NCBI RefSeq assembly: GCF_029603165.1
Contig: NZ_JAQSVC010000006.1
Span: 212,509-276,508 of the forward strand
Length of the DNA: 64,000 bases
Origin: Galbibacter pacificus
GTDB lineage: Bacteria; Bacteroidota; Bacteroidia; Flavobacteriales; Flavobacteriaceae
Direction: 5' to 3'
Within the stretch, counting starts at the first letter, position 1. Every line of letters starts with the position of its first letter. Below, piece after piece: positions 17,609 to 26,891 of this stretch. A model generated the notes under the pieces. That model was not told the origin of the DNA, did not search any database, and saw only the letters and a list, made by a program, of their open reading frames with translations. The position numbers and the translations under genes are program-made.

Positions 17609-17990
17609 CTGTTTAAAAAGTTTGCAGTCATTTTATAAAACTGGAAGGAGTTCCAAAAAAATATAAAATTACTTATATTATTTAGGACGATATGTCGGAA
17701 GAAGTGGAAATATTTTACAACCTTAAGTGAATTTATTAAAATGAGTTCAATAAATTATTTGGAAGAGAATATTAAAAAATTGATTTTCTATATGAAGCAA
17801 GCATAAAAAATGTAGAATTGATTAAGAGTAGTAGAGAAAATACTGTAAAAAGACATTTAAATTAAAAGCGTATGATATTTTTTAAAAAATTATAATTTTC
17901 ATCCATATCAGAAATATCTAATAAATCATCAATAAAAACCACCAGATACTTCTTAATTATAAAATATGGCATTTACCATAGTTTATGGCT
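17609..17990. other. 382-bp AT-rich intergenic region
   Basis: Nothing recognisable: no credible frame, no strong hairpin with a T-run, no repeat. It contains the upstream region of the PAP2 gene and the 3' end of the nitrilase transcript. Confidence 0.5.
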
Positions 17991-19007
17991 TTATTTTTCA
18001 TCTTCTTTGACCGAAAATTTAAATACATCGGGACGGGAATAATTACCCGCAACGTCGAACATACGTTTGCCTTCGATTATATTCTTGATAAGAATATCAC
18101 AGTAAATAATAGTTTCTTTATTTTCAACGGGACCTTTCCAAATATGACCGCCGGGGCCAATAATGCAACTATTTCCTTTTTTGGACCAATCCTTGGGCAT
18201 ATTCTTTTTAAATTCGTATGCATCGGGAATCCAATCTCTGTTTCCCGGGGAACATACATTTATAACATACATTCCGCCTTCAGAAGCATTACTTCTTACT
18301 GTAGCCAACCAAGAGTCGGTGTCGTCTGCTGTAGGCGAGGCCATTATTTGTGTGCCAAGATTATACAAGGCCATCCTGGCCAAAGGCATTTTATTTTCAT
18401 AACAGATCAAGCCAGAAAGTTTACCTACTGAGGTATTATATGTTTGGAGTGTGTTGGCATCACCTCTTGCCCAAACCATTTTTTCTGCTCCGGTGGGTAC
18501 CAATTTGCGATGTTTACCGAGCAGTACACCCTTATCACTAATAAATAATATGGTATTGTATATGGTTGCATTGCTGGATTCTGTGTTGAGTTCGTCTATT
18601 CCAATAACTACATTTATATTGGCCTGCCTTGCGGCTTCGCATAGCTTATTGGTAGTAGGGCTGGGGATAGCTACAGCATTGTTGACGAGTTTTACATACA
18701 TTTCGCTGTTCTGTTCCCAATCGCTTGGCATGGTATGCCACACCCATTCTGGATATCCGGGAATGAAAGCTTCGGGAAAAACTACTAGTTTTGCCCCATT
18801 TTTACCTGCTTCTATAATGGCTTTACAGGCTTTTTCTAGCGATTTTTCCCGATCCATATAAACAGGTGTCAATTGTGCTGCTGCAACTTTAAATTTAGTA
18901 CTGTTCTTTTTACTTTCTGATTGGCTATGGACGGTATTTAACATAATGAAGCAACCGAAAAAAAATAATACAAGTATTGCAACTGAATAATTTGTTTTAT
19001 GTTTCAT
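17991..19007 (-). CDS. nitrilase-type carbon-nitrogen hydrolase with a signal peptide
   Basis: A 338-residue nitrilase-branch enzyme that would hydrolyse nitriles to carboxylic acids and ammonia. The catalytic triad is Glu79 (VVFPEAFIPGYP), Lys168 (KHRKLVPT) and Cys202 (GLICYENK). The context PGYPEW and the length fit branch 1 nitrilases rather than amidases or omega-amidases. Unusually, the protein starts with about 29 residues that look like an export signal (ILVLFFFGCFIMLNTVHSQS), whereas characterised bacterial nitrilases are cytosolic; FGCF could also be read as a weak lipobox. It lies 25 bp downstream of a cupin gene, same strand, probably one operon. Confidence 0.87.
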   Translation of the reverse strand: MKHKTNYSVAILVLFFFGCFIMLNTVHSQSESKKNSTKFKVAAAQLTPVYMDREKSLEKACKAIIEAGKNGAKLVVFPEAFIPGYPEWVWHTMPSDWEQNSEMYVKLVNNAVAIPSPTTNKLCEAARQANINVVIGIDELNTESSNATIYNTILFISDKGVLLGKHRKLVPTGAEKMVWARGDANTLQTYNTSVGKLSGLICYENKMPLARMALYNLGTQIMASPTADDTDSWLATVRSNASEGGMYVINVCSPGNRDWIPDAYEFKKNMPKDWSKKGNSCIIGPGGHIWKGPVENKETIIYCDILIKNIIEGKRMFDVAGNYSRPDVFKFSVKEDEK

Positions 19008-19032
19008 GATTTTTGAATTTTAATTATGTTTT

Positions 19033-19407
19033 TCAACCCAATTCAGCCATTTTCTTTCCAACATGGGTCATTACTTCACTAAATTCTTTAGAAGGACTGA
19101 ACTCTATTAACATGATATCTTCTTGTACAATGGCTGTATGGCCATTTGGAAGAAAGTAAACATCTCCCTCGGTAAGGATTTCTTCGCTTCCATTATCGTA
19201 TTTTACAAGCAAAGAGCCGCTTAATACGTATCCCCAATGGGGGCAATGACAACTGTTGTTGTCAAGTCCGTTTAATAGGGGTGAAAAATCTGTTCCTTTA
19301 GGTAATTCGTTAAAGGATACTGTCATTTTCCCAAAGTTGTTCTGAGTCCGCATGACGGTTCCCGGACCTTCCATTGCTATTGGAATATTATTCTTATTGA
19401 TTTTCAT
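19033..19407 (-). CDS. cupin-domain protein
   Basis: A 124-residue single-domain cupin. The first cupin motif is visible as CHCPHWGYVLSGSLLVKYDNG with the metal-type His and Glu positions partly changed, and the second as GDVYFLPNGHTAIVQED. Cysteine-rich NSCHCPHWG could provide metal ligands. Such small cupins act as ligand-sensing or simple catalytic proteins. It sits between the FAD-linked oxidase (126 bp upstream) and the nitrilase (25 bp downstream), suggesting a role in the same pathway. Confidence 0.8.
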   Translation of the reverse strand: MKINKNNIPIAMEGPGTVMRTQNNFGKMTVSFNELPKGTDFSPLLNGLDNNSCHCPHWGYVLSGSLLVKYDNGSEEILTEGDVYFLPNGHTAIVQEDIMLIEFSPSKEFSEVMTHVGKKMAELG

Positions 19408-19533
19408 ATCTATTATTTTAATGGGATTTTTTATTTAATTTGGTTTGTTGGATATGCGTAAGTGTGTGGGCTTTCAGTATTCTATAATAAAATTATTAAT
19501 AAAGCATTTTGGTTCTCTTGAAGCCTCATCGTT

Positions 19534-20904
19534 TTATTCTTTAGGCTTGATATTTTGATTTACATGAAAAAAATTATCAGGATCGTATGTAGCCTTCACT
19601 TTTTGTAGTCGGTCATAGTTATCACCATAAGTAGCTTTTACCCGGTTTTCACCTTCTTCCATCATGAAATTTACATAAGCCCCATTTTGATGAAAAGGAT
19701 GAAGCGCTTCCCAATAAGCTCGTGCCCAATCAGTAATTTTTTCTTTATTGGCCGGGTCGGGATCTACGCCAAAAATTACCATAGACCAGTTGGCATCCCG
19801 CATATTCCAGGCTGTTTCATTCTTTCCAACCCGGTGCACGGCACCATCGATAGGATATAAGTGCATGCACGATTGAGAAGTTGGAACCTGTGAAAAATTA
19901 AGATGTTCATGGATAGCTTTATCCGATAATTCATGGACGAAATCACCTTTCCAATATTGCTGATGTCCCTTTGGATATAATCCATCAAACATACTCTGTA
20001 AAGTAGTATATGGTATGGGGCCAGTAAACTCGAATAGCGGTTCGGCTATGTTCCTGGCTTCTTGGATAATAGGGTTAAATGCTTGCTCTGTTCCAATAAA
20101 GCTCCACATCAATCCACAAACTTTTTCTCCCCGGATAGCTTCTGGAAATGGATCGGCCGAAGGTACTTCGGCTATGAGGTAAAAAGTACCTATCTCCTCT
20201 GGGGCATTGGGCAACCATTCCCGGTACCATTTTAAGGTGGGTTCCAATTTGTCGATTGTCCAAAACATAGGTCCGGCAATAACAGAATCTACGGGGTGTA
20301 ATTTATACGTAAAAGAAGTTACTACTCCAAAATTCCCGCCACCGCCGCGAAGGGCCCAAAATAAATCGGGGTGCTGTTCTTTGCTGGCTTTAACTATATG
20401 GCCATTGGCTAGAACTACCTCCGCTTCCAACAGATTATCTATGGTAAGTCCATATTTGCGGGTTAAATATCCATGTCCGCCCCCCAAAGTTAGGCCCCCC
20501 ACTCCCGTAGTAGAAATGATTCCGCTTACGGTAGCCAATCCATATTTTTGTGTAGCTGCATCTACTTCACCCCATGTGCAGCCAGATTGTACTTTAGCGG
20601 TTTGTGCTTTGGCATTCACCTTTATTTCTTTCATGCATGAAAGGTCAATAACAAGGCCATTATTACACAGAGCAAGCCCGGGTCCGTTATGACCGCCACT
20701 ACGGATAGAAATCTCAAGACTGTTTTCCTTGGCATAATTAATTGCCTGTATAACGTCATTGTTATTTCGACATTTTATAATAATACTTGGCCTTTTATCT
20801 ATCATGGCATTGTGGATTTTTCGGGCTTCATCATAATTATCATCTATAGGCAGTATTACGTTTCCTTCTATTTTGTGTTTTAGTTCTTTGATAGTTGGTT
20901 CCAT
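19534..20904 (-). CDS. FAD-linked oxidoreductase, berberine-bridge-enzyme-like
   Basis: A 456-residue flavoprotein of the VAO/PCMH fold. Residues about 38-215 form the FAD_binding_4 domain with SIRSGGHNGPG (His72, the usual 8-alpha-histidyl FAD attachment) and TTGVGGLTLGGGHGYL. The C-terminus carries the BBE tail YGDNYDRLQKVKATYDPDNFF. In bicovalent enzymes a cysteine precedes the GVGG stretch; here that position reads SGIISTTGVGG, so the second covalent bond is absent. No signal peptide is seen. Substrates in this family range from sugars to alkaloids and phenolics. It shares a strand with cupin and nitrilase and may oxidise the same or a related compound. Confidence 0.88.
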   Translation of the reverse strand: MEPTIKELKHKIEGNVILPIDDNYDEARKIHNAMIDKRPSIIIKCRNNNDVIQAINYAKENSLEISIRSGGHNGPGLALCNNGLVIDLSCMKEIKVNAKAQTAKVQSGCTWGEVDAATQKYGLATVSGIISTTGVGGLTLGGGHGYLTRKYGLTIDNLLEAEVVLANGHIVKASKEQHPDLFWALRGGGGNFGVVTSFTYKLHPVDSVIAGPMFWTIDKLEPTLKWYREWLPNAPEEIGTFYLIAEVPSADPFPEAIRGEKVCGLMWSFIGTEQAFNPIIQEARNIAEPLFEFTGPIPYTTLQSMFDGLYPKGHQQYWKGDFVHELSDKAIHEHLNFSQVPTSQSCMHLYPIDGAVHRVGKNETAWNMRDANWSMVIFGVDPDPANKEKITDWARAYWEALHPFHQNGAYVNFMMEEGENRVKATYGDNYDRLQKVKATYDPDNFFHVNQNIKPKE

Positions 20905-21110
20905 TGACTTGCGTTTATTGGTTTTTTAATTTTATAATACAGTTGATTATTGCCATGTAATAAATGGCAGACCAATCTATGTAAAAGGATGAGGGAAGTA
21001 ATATATTTTACATCAACAAAACTAAGGGTTATAAGAAAGGGGGGCTACTCGATTTTTCTCAAAATCGGCTACAGGTGTCTCATTTACAGTATAATAATGG
21101 TATTTTAATG

Positions 21111-22214
21111 CTAGTTAAGGACCTGTGAAGGGGAAACACCATAAGTTTCCTTAAAACATTTTGCAAAATAAGAAGGGTTGTTATAACCAACTTCCAGTGC
21201 AATTTGAGAAATATTTAATTCTTGTTCTTTAAGGAGTAAAAGGGCTTTGTGCATTTTAAGATTGCGGATAAACCCGTTTGGAGTATCTTTTATTATGGAT
21301 TGTACTTTGCGATAGAGTTGTGGCCTGCTTATACCAATATCCCGCCCAAGGCTACTTATGGAAAAGCAGTCGTTAGAAAGTTTTTCTTCAGCTGCATTAA
21401 AAAGATTGTTTAGGAATTTTTCTTCTGATGCCTCTAAAATTCTAAGGAACACTGGGCAGTTATTCAATATATTATTATTGCATAGCCGTTTTACAGTATT
21501 CGAGACAAGAATTTCTTGCTTACCGGCTATTAAACTCAACCTTTCTGCTAATTTAATTGCCTGTTCAAAAAAGCCTTGATTTTCGTTAAGGGGCTGACTG
21601 CACCCAATTCCCATTTTATAGGTAATGTTCCATTCGGAATTTTCATGTTCATGTCTCCGCTTACTCAACTCTCTATGGATTTGATGTGCACAGTTAAGGA
21701 CATTCTCTGGACTCTTAAAGGCCGCCATGATGCTATCGTCTACAAAGGGCCTGATTTGTTTTCCTTGATATTTGGTTATTATTTCGGCAACAAATTTTTT
21801 CGGCTTATCGGGATGCCGTAATTTTTTATAATCCCGGTTAGAAGTAATCTTGGTATTGCCATAAATATTGATGCCCAGTACCAATCGATAACCTCTATCA
21901 GCAGTTCCATCTTTGTTAAGCACAACTCCACCATCCAGTTTTGAGTTATGTTCCATAAAAGATTGATAAAAACCAACCGCTACTTCTTCAATTTTACAGG
22001 CAATATTTCCGTGAGCTTCTCTATGGGTTGCGGCACATGCTTCTTTATTGGGGCCTTCCATAAGACAAAAAACAGTGCCTGCATCTTCATTTACCCAAAA
22101 TTGATGGTATTTTACCCCAAACCTATCCTGAACGGCCTTATCTGCAATATGGGCCATTTTAACATCTTCAATTGTTACGTCCGGAATAATATGGAAGTCC
22201 ATATAAAGTGGCAT
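21111..22214 (-). CDS. DUF4242 - degenerate nucleotide cyclase - AraC HTH regulator
   Basis: A 367-residue three-domain protein. Residues 1-80 match DUF4242, a nickel-binding ferredoxin-like domain, with the signature ATHREAHG. Residues about 105-275 resemble a class III adenylate/guanylate cyclase: GINIYGNT stands where active enzymes have the metal-binding F-x-D-I-x-G-F-T, so the first aspartate is Asn, while VDDSIMAAF keeps the second. The domain is therefore probably a sensor without catalysis. Residues about 285-367 are an AraC HTH (ISSLGRDIGISRPQLYRKV, then ISQIALEVGYNNPSYFAKCF). It lies 206 bp upstream of the FAD oxidase on the same strand and is the natural candidate regulator of that cluster. 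Confidence 0.82.
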   Translation of the reverse strand: MPLYMDFHIIPDVTIEDVKMAHIADKAVQDRFGVKYHQFWVNEDAGTVFCLMEGPNKEACAATHREAHGNIACKIEEVAVGFYQSFMEHNSKLDGGVVLNKDGTADRGYRLVLGINIYGNTKITSNRDYKKLRHPDKPKKFVAEIITKYQGKQIRPFVDDSIMAAFKSPENVLNCAHQIHRELSKRRHEHENSEWNITYKMGIGCSQPLNENQGFFEQAIKLAERLSLIAGKQEILVSNTVKRLCNNNILNNCPVFLRILEASEEKFLNNLFNAAEEKLSNDCFSISSLGRDIGISRPQLYRKVQSIIKDTPNGFIRNLKMHKALLLLKEQELNISQIALEVGYNNPSYFAKCFKETYGVSPSQVLN

Positions 22215-22368
22215 GACTTTACATTTTACTAAAATTTATGCTATTAAAGTTAACAAAAACTTTGGAGTTCTTTTAAAATCTAATATAAATGGTCTTTTTT
22301 ATCGGGGAATAACCCCAATGAATGTAGTTTAGGTTTTATATTTTCTACTTTTTAGTATCGTTTCAATA

Positions 22369-22872
22369 TTAATTATTGAGATTGGCTGCAGATGCATATC
22401 TAATTTCCACATAGATTTTCTCCCCTCCATTATTTTTAAAAACATGCTCTTGGCAGTACCCCATTGTTTCTTTGCCTATAGATCCCATACTTACCTGTTC
22501 TGTCATTCCTCCTTGTAGAGTTCTTCTTATTTCCAGGTCGCCTCCTTTTGGGTACGGTTGCCTTATCTGCCAAGTATACACCACAAATCCAGGCCCTGCA
22601 CAGGAAGGTTCTGGATAGGTAGCTATATATTCATACAATTCATTGGCCTTAATGGTTTTTGACTTACCTGGTTTTAAATAAAATTGCATTAATTTTTCGC
22701 CCCATATGGTATATATTTGGTTAATCTCAATTTTGGGGGCATGCGGACCTATGTCCATATTAGAGTTTTGACTGTCTTTTGATAATGTTTTATCAATAAT
22801 AACCGCTCCCAATGATCCGATTAAACCGATTACTGCAACAATAATAGCGATGCGATTTTTGTTGTTTTCCAT
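22369..22872 (-). CDS. hypothetical protein with N-terminal membrane anchor
   Basis: A 167-residue protein. Residues about 8-26 (IAIIVAVIGLIGSLGAVII) form a single membrane helix, the rest is a polar, beta-rich extracytoplasmic part with a cysteine pair (PSCAGPG and GYCQEH). No family recognised. It lies about 154 bp upstream of the DUF4242 regulator and 70 bp before the lipoprotein hydrolase gene, same strand. It may be part of that group, but nothing in the sequence gives a function. Confidence 0.6.
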   Translation of the reverse strand: MENNKNRIAIIVAVIGLIGSLGAVIIDKTLSKDSQNSNMDIGPHAPKIEINQIYTIWGEKLMQFYLKPGKSKTIKANELYEYIATYPEPSCAGPGFVVYTWQIRQPYPKGGDLEIRRTLQGGMTEQVSMGSIGKETMGYCQEHVFKNNGGEKIYVEIRYASAANLNN

Positions 22873-22942
22873 AATTTTAATGTATTTCTTTTCAGTAGAT
22901 TACTGAGGCTATATTGTGTAAGAGGTGAATGTTTGTTTTTTT

Positions 22943-23908
22943 CTACTTTTCATGTTCTCCTATAAATTGCAAAACAGCTCTATTAAAGGCTTCCGGGTTT
23001 TGATATTCCAGTCCATGGGTTGTATTTGGTAATATTACTCGGTTCTTGTTTTCTATACAAGCCTCCAATTTGTCCATAATGTAGCCAACCCATCCCGGAG
23101 ATTCTCCCCCTCCTACGAGCAATACAGGCACACGAATGTTTTTAATATCGCTACAATGAAGTGGGACCGGATCGGCCTTGCGGCTTTGTGCAAGTAATGA
23201 GGCTTTTCGTTCAGCAATATTATCCATAATAATCTTTTGGTCAAAAACAGGGAGATTGTCAAAAAAATGTGCGTCACCAGTAGCCATTTCTAGAAAAAGT
23301 TTAGTCCCCTTTTTATCTTCATTTTGGCTGTATGCCTTTATTGCTCGTTGGTAATCCGTTTGAAATATATTCATTATTGAATCGCGCTTAGGGTCTCCAA
23401 TAAGTAATTCAAAAGCTGGTGGTTCGCCTAAAGTTAAAGTTTTGATTAGTTCAGGATGCTGAATTGTAGTCTGCAATGCAATCCATGCGCCAGAAGAATG
23501 GCCTACCAAATGTACGGGCACCGTACTTAGGGATTGAATAAAAGAGGCAAGGTCATCTATATTTACCTTGCTAAAGTCAGAAATTGAATCGATTGGTATA
23601 TTATTGGGGTGATAATATCTCCGACTATAAGAAATGGCTCTATATTTGTGGGAAAAGTCTCCCATTTGATTATGAAAGGTCCGATAATCACCAAAAGCCC
23701 CATGGACAAAAACTACGGGATTTCCTTTACCTTTTTCTACATAATGAAGATTAACCCCATTAACTTTTATTATTCTTGGTTTTAACTCTCTTTCAACGGG
23801 TTGTTTATCCATTTCTTTACTAGCCATGCTTTTTGTTTTAGAAGATTGGTGACATGCCATTAATAATAAGAACACCCCTAAAAGAGTTACTTTTACAAGT
23901 AATTTCAT
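22943..23908 (-). CDS. alpha/beta-hydrolase lipoprotein
   Basis: A 321-residue alpha/beta-hydrolase with a lipoprotein signal (LLLMAC, Cys19). The oxyanion motif VFVHGAFG (about 67-74) and the nucleophile elbow GHSSG (Ser138 at its centre) are intact; the catalytic histidine lies in NTTHGLEYQ near the C-terminus. The first 45 residues after Cys19 are a charged linker. The enzyme likely sits on the outer face of the inner membrane or in the outer membrane and cleaves an ester or amide. Its neighbours are a hypothetical gene downstream and an AraC regulator upstream. Confidence 0.87.
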   Translation of the reverse strand: MKLLVKVTLLGVFLLLMACHQSSKTKSMASKEMDKQPVERELKPRIIKVNGVNLHYVEKGKGNPVVFVHGAFGDYRTFHNQMGDFSHKYRAISYSRRYYHPNNIPIDSISDFSKVNIDDLASFIQSLSTVPVHLVGHSSGAWIALQTTIQHPELIKTLTLGEPPAFELLIGDPKRDSIMNIFQTDYQRAIKAYSQNEDKKGTKLFLEMATGDAHFFDNLPVFDQKIIMDNIAERKASLLAQSRKADPVPLHCSDIKNIRVPVLLVGGGESPGWVGYIMDKLEACIENKNRVILPNTTHGLEYQNPEAFNRAVLQFIGEHEK

Positions 23909-24121
23909 AATTTATATTGTTTAAAGATTGGTTACAATATGCTACGGCTTATATAAGGGAACCTATATTAATACCTGGATTTTCAATGTAATAAGAGCTT
24001 ACTATAGTTGTTTAATTATTGGTGCAAAATCTTTTTCCTCTTCATTACATAGGTAAAATAAAACTATAACTATCATAAAATTAGGTGATTGCTGATGTTT
24101 GTGTGCTGTAAAAAATGGACA

Positions 24122-24991
24122 TTATTCAAAAATCACCTTATTTTCGAGGTAAGTTCGTGTGAGTGGGTTTAACTTATTCCTTAATATAGAAGGAGGAAGT
24201 TCAATCCTGCTCTTAAAGTCATGGGCAAGATGGGCAACATCGTAATACCCTGCCCGAAAGGCTACCTCTGCAAGACTCATTTTGGGGTTACTTCCAATAA
24301 GCCCTATAGCGTTCTGTACTTTCCATATACTTGAATAAGCTTTAGGGGTGAGGCCTATTTTGACGAGGAATTGTCTTTGTAGAGTACGCTGACTGATACA
24401 AAATTTTTCTGCCAATTGTTTGATACTTACCTTTCCTTTGTTTTCTATAACATAGTTAACAGCAAGATATATCGGATCGTTTAAAAAAGAGGCTTTATCG
24501 GGAAGAACCTTCCATAAGAAACGGGTAAGGCATTCGTTATTAATAGAACCGATATCTTCATTCCTTTCCAACCTCTTTAGTAAATGTCCGCTTACATCAA
24601 GCACATTACTTACCATGACCTGTTTATCAGAGAGTTCGTCCATGGGGGTTTTTAAAAGATGATAACCTATTACCGGGTGTAACTTAAAAGCATAACCCTT
24701 TCCTTTATTATTCATTGAGAAAAATAAAGAACCTTTTGATAACAGGCCGGTTATGTAAAGTCGGTTGCTATAAAATGCATCTTTGGTATAGTTTAAAAAT
24801 CTACAGTTTAACGTATCACCAATAAATAAATTACAAACTAAAAAACCGATTCGTGGGAATATATTTAAAAACGCTTCTTTTAGATTAAATTCAATCAAGG
24901 TATAATGCAAGTTATAATCTTTAATACCTTTTGTCCCAATGCTGATGTCAAATGGCAGTGCAGGAGTAGTATTTTTGGTATTCTTGTTCAC
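24122..24991 (-). CDS. AraC-family transcriptional regulator
   Basis: A 289-residue regulator with an N-terminal ligand-sensing half of the DUF6597 type and a C-terminal AraC HTH (SIKQLAEKFCISQRTLQRQF at about 197-216, then MSLAEVAFRAGYYDVAHLAHDF). The start is a GTG at 24991; the nearest ATG lies far inside the sensing domain and would truncate it, so GTG is chosen. It is 213 bp upstream of the alpha/beta-hydrolase lipoprotein gene on the same strand, a plausible target, though no direct-repeat operator is seen. Confidence 0.82.
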   Translation of the reverse strand: MNKNTKNTTPALPFDISIGTKGIKDYNLHYTLIEFNLKEAFLNIFPRIGFLVCNLFIGDTLNCRFLNYTKDAFYSNRLYITGLLSKGSLFFSMNNKGKGYAFKLHPVIGYHLLKTPMDELSDKQVMVSNVLDVSGHLLKRLERNEDIGSINNECLTRFLWKVLPDKASFLNDPIYLAVNYVIENKGKVSIKQLAEKFCISQRTLQRQFLVKIGLTPKAYSSIWKVQNAIGLIGSNPKMSLAEVAFRAGYYDVAHLAHDFKSRIELPPSILRNKLNPLTRTYLENKVIFE

Positions 24992-25358
24992 TTGTCTAGT
25001 TGGTTGATTTAAATTTTAAATAGCTGATTATTAGGTAATTTAATTATATAAAAGTAAAAAATATAGATAAACTATTGAAGTTATAAGATATAATCTTTAA
25101 AAGAGTAAATCTTTTTTATGGCAATGGGATGGGTAAATTTTAAGAGCGCAACTGGTAAGCGGGAATTGGCAACAGTATACTATGAATGATTACCGTATAA
25201 CCGAGTCTAACCTTTTAAGCGGTTAATCTGGAACTTCAAAAGCAAGTACTTAAAACTTTATACGGTTATACATAATGGTTTCGCCTTGCTATTGTACCTG
25301 ACCTTTTATTTGCTGTTTTTTCACTCTTATTTAGGTCGGAATTATCCTTGATTTTGAA
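24992..25358. other. 367-bp intergenic region
   Basis: AT-rich sequence between the AraC gene and the 3' end of the SRPBCC gene at 25359. No credible gene, repeat or terminator hairpin is seen. Confidence 0.5.
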
Positions 25359-26234
25359 TCACCACTGATTTGGTTGCCCCTTGCCTTCAACGATTAAGTT
25401 ATGCAAACTGATATTGATATAGTTTTGCCAAGCATTCTGGCAGGTTTTGTAGCAATCAAAAGGGGGGACAAGTCCTTGATGTGTAAAACGAAGTTGGGTT
25501 TGTCCACCTTGTTCCGATATTTCAAAAAGCAATGTGGTGCCTTTCCATTCTTGCTTTTCGGTGTTTGCGAAATTTTGATCTACTACCAGCCATACAACCC
25601 GTTCAAACGGCAGCATTTCAATAATCCTAAAATGGAATTGAAGTTTTCCATCAACAAAAAACTTGAATTCTCCATTGAGCTTCCCTGTGCTGCCCTGAAT
25701 ATCTTCAAGCCACCAATCACGTACATTATTGACCGCTTCGTATACTTCTTCAGCAGTTTTATTTACGGTAAAAGAAGTAGTAAAAGAGGCATAGTTGCCG
25801 GAGATAGGGTCGCCCTTACCGGTTTCTATAAAACCTTTTAAACTATTGTTTACAAAAAAATCCCAGGCCTTTGAGCATACATTATAGCATTCAAAATGAG
25901 GCGTAAGCCCATCATGTGTAAAATCGATATGTGTTGTACCCTCTGTTTCTGTGATTTTAAATATTATCGTAGTATTTTCCCATTCATGCAGATTATCTGC
26001 AAACATATTATTATAACTTGATACGATTTCCCAAACGATTTTTTGTTTCGAGAGTTCGGCAATCTTGAACGTTACGTTAAGATATCTGTCACGATGGGTA
26101 AACGTTGCGTTAAGATCATCTGTTTTGCCTATTAGATTCTTTGACCACCATCCGCGTACATTATTGATACTCATAAAGACTTCGTTTAGACTTTTATCTA
26201 CCGCTATATTAGTTTTGAAGCTATTTTTTTCCAT
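25359..26234 (-). CDS. tandem SRPBCC (AHSA1-like) protein
   Basis: A 291-residue protein made of two consecutive START/AHSA1-like domains. The first spans about 5-140 and the second about 148-285; each opens with a segment of the form NNVRGWWS / NNVRDWWLED and closes with a HDGLTPHFECYNVC / HQGLVPPFDCYKTC motif and a CSKAW / CQNAW helix. The fold binds hydrophobic ligands or a chaperone. It is followed (upstream on the strand, 35 bp) by a single-domain relative, so this is a local duplication. No enzymatic motif is present. Confidence 0.82.
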   Translation of the reverse strand: MEKNSFKTNIAVDKSLNEVFMSINNVRGWWSKNLIGKTDDLNATFTHRDRYLNVTFKIAELSKQKIVWEIVSSYNNMFADNLHEWENTTIIFKITETEGTTHIDFTHDGLTPHFECYNVCSKAWDFFVNNSLKGFIETGKGDPISGNYASFTTSFTVNKTAEEVYEAVNNVRDWWLEDIQGSTGKLNGEFKFFVDGKLQFHFRIIEMLPFERVVWLVVDQNFANTEKQEWKGTTLLFEISEQGGQTQLRFTHQGLVPPFDCYKTCQNAWQNYINISLHNLIVEGKGQPNQW

Positions 26235-26269
26235 GAGGTGAATTAATTTATAAATACTGATAATAATGT

Positions 26270-26728
26270 TTAATTCCAGTTATCGATTTTGATGTCATGG
26301 GGAGAGGGCCTGCCCCTTCCTGTTTCCATAAGTTCTTTGAGGCTAAGTAGGAATATGGCCCATTTCATACTGCAATGTGCTGTAAACTCTATTGCTTCAC
26401 TCCAGTTTTTATGTTCAAAGAGGATAATGGTTAGCCCTTCTTCCTCATGTAAGTTGAAGACTACATCGGTGCCGAGCCACTCTTCAGGGCCTGCTGTAAA
26501 GTGCCAGTGAACTTTTTTATTGGGTACAAGTGCTTTGACAAGCATTTGCATACTGCCAACCTCATTTCCTTCTTGTGAATGAAATCGCAGGGCTATTGTC
26601 TTACCTATTTCAGATGTGCCGGAAGTGTTTTGGGTCCACCATTTACCAATACCTTGGACTGACGATAATACTTTATAAACTTCTGATATAGAAGCTTTAA
26701 TTCCTACACGATGAATAATGTTTACCAT
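26270..26728 (-). CDS. single-domain SRPBCC (AHSA1-like) protein
   Basis: A 152-residue SRPBCC protein with the same landmarks as its tandem neighbour (GIGKWWTQNTSGTSEIG near the start, FEHKNWSEAIEF and an AHCSMKWAIFL helix at the end). It probably forms an operon with the tandem-domain gene 35 bp downstream. It is divergent from the GlxA-type regulator gene across a 163-bp gap, a layout in which such regulators often control the neighbour. Confidence 0.8.
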   Translation of the reverse strand: MVNIIHRVGIKASISEVYKVLSSVQGIGKWWTQNTSGTSEIGKTIALRFHSQEGNEVGSMQMLVKALVPNKKVHWHFTAGPEEWLGTDVVFNLHEEEGLTIILFEHKNWSEAIEFTAHCSMKWAIFLLSLKELMETGRGRPSPHDIKIDNWN

Positions 26729-26849
26729 TTCTGTTTTTTTATGAGTTAAAAATTTATTTACTTTTTTTATAATCTTCGTTAATAACGATTATCCAAATGT
26801 AGTGTCTAAAAATAAGATTAATAGGTTGTAATATAGACTTTATGACGGG

Positions 26850-26880
26850 TTGATTTAGACATTTAATGTTTTTATCTTTG
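26850..26880 (+). promoter_or_regulatory. candidate Bacteroidota promoter of the GlxA-type gene
   Basis: TTG (26850-26852) and TATCTTTG (26873-26880) match the -33 and -7 consensus elements with a 20-bp spacer. The ATG at 26892 is only 11 bp downstream, so the transcript would have a very short leader. Confidence 0.65.
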
Positions 26881-26891
26881 TAAAAAAAGAT

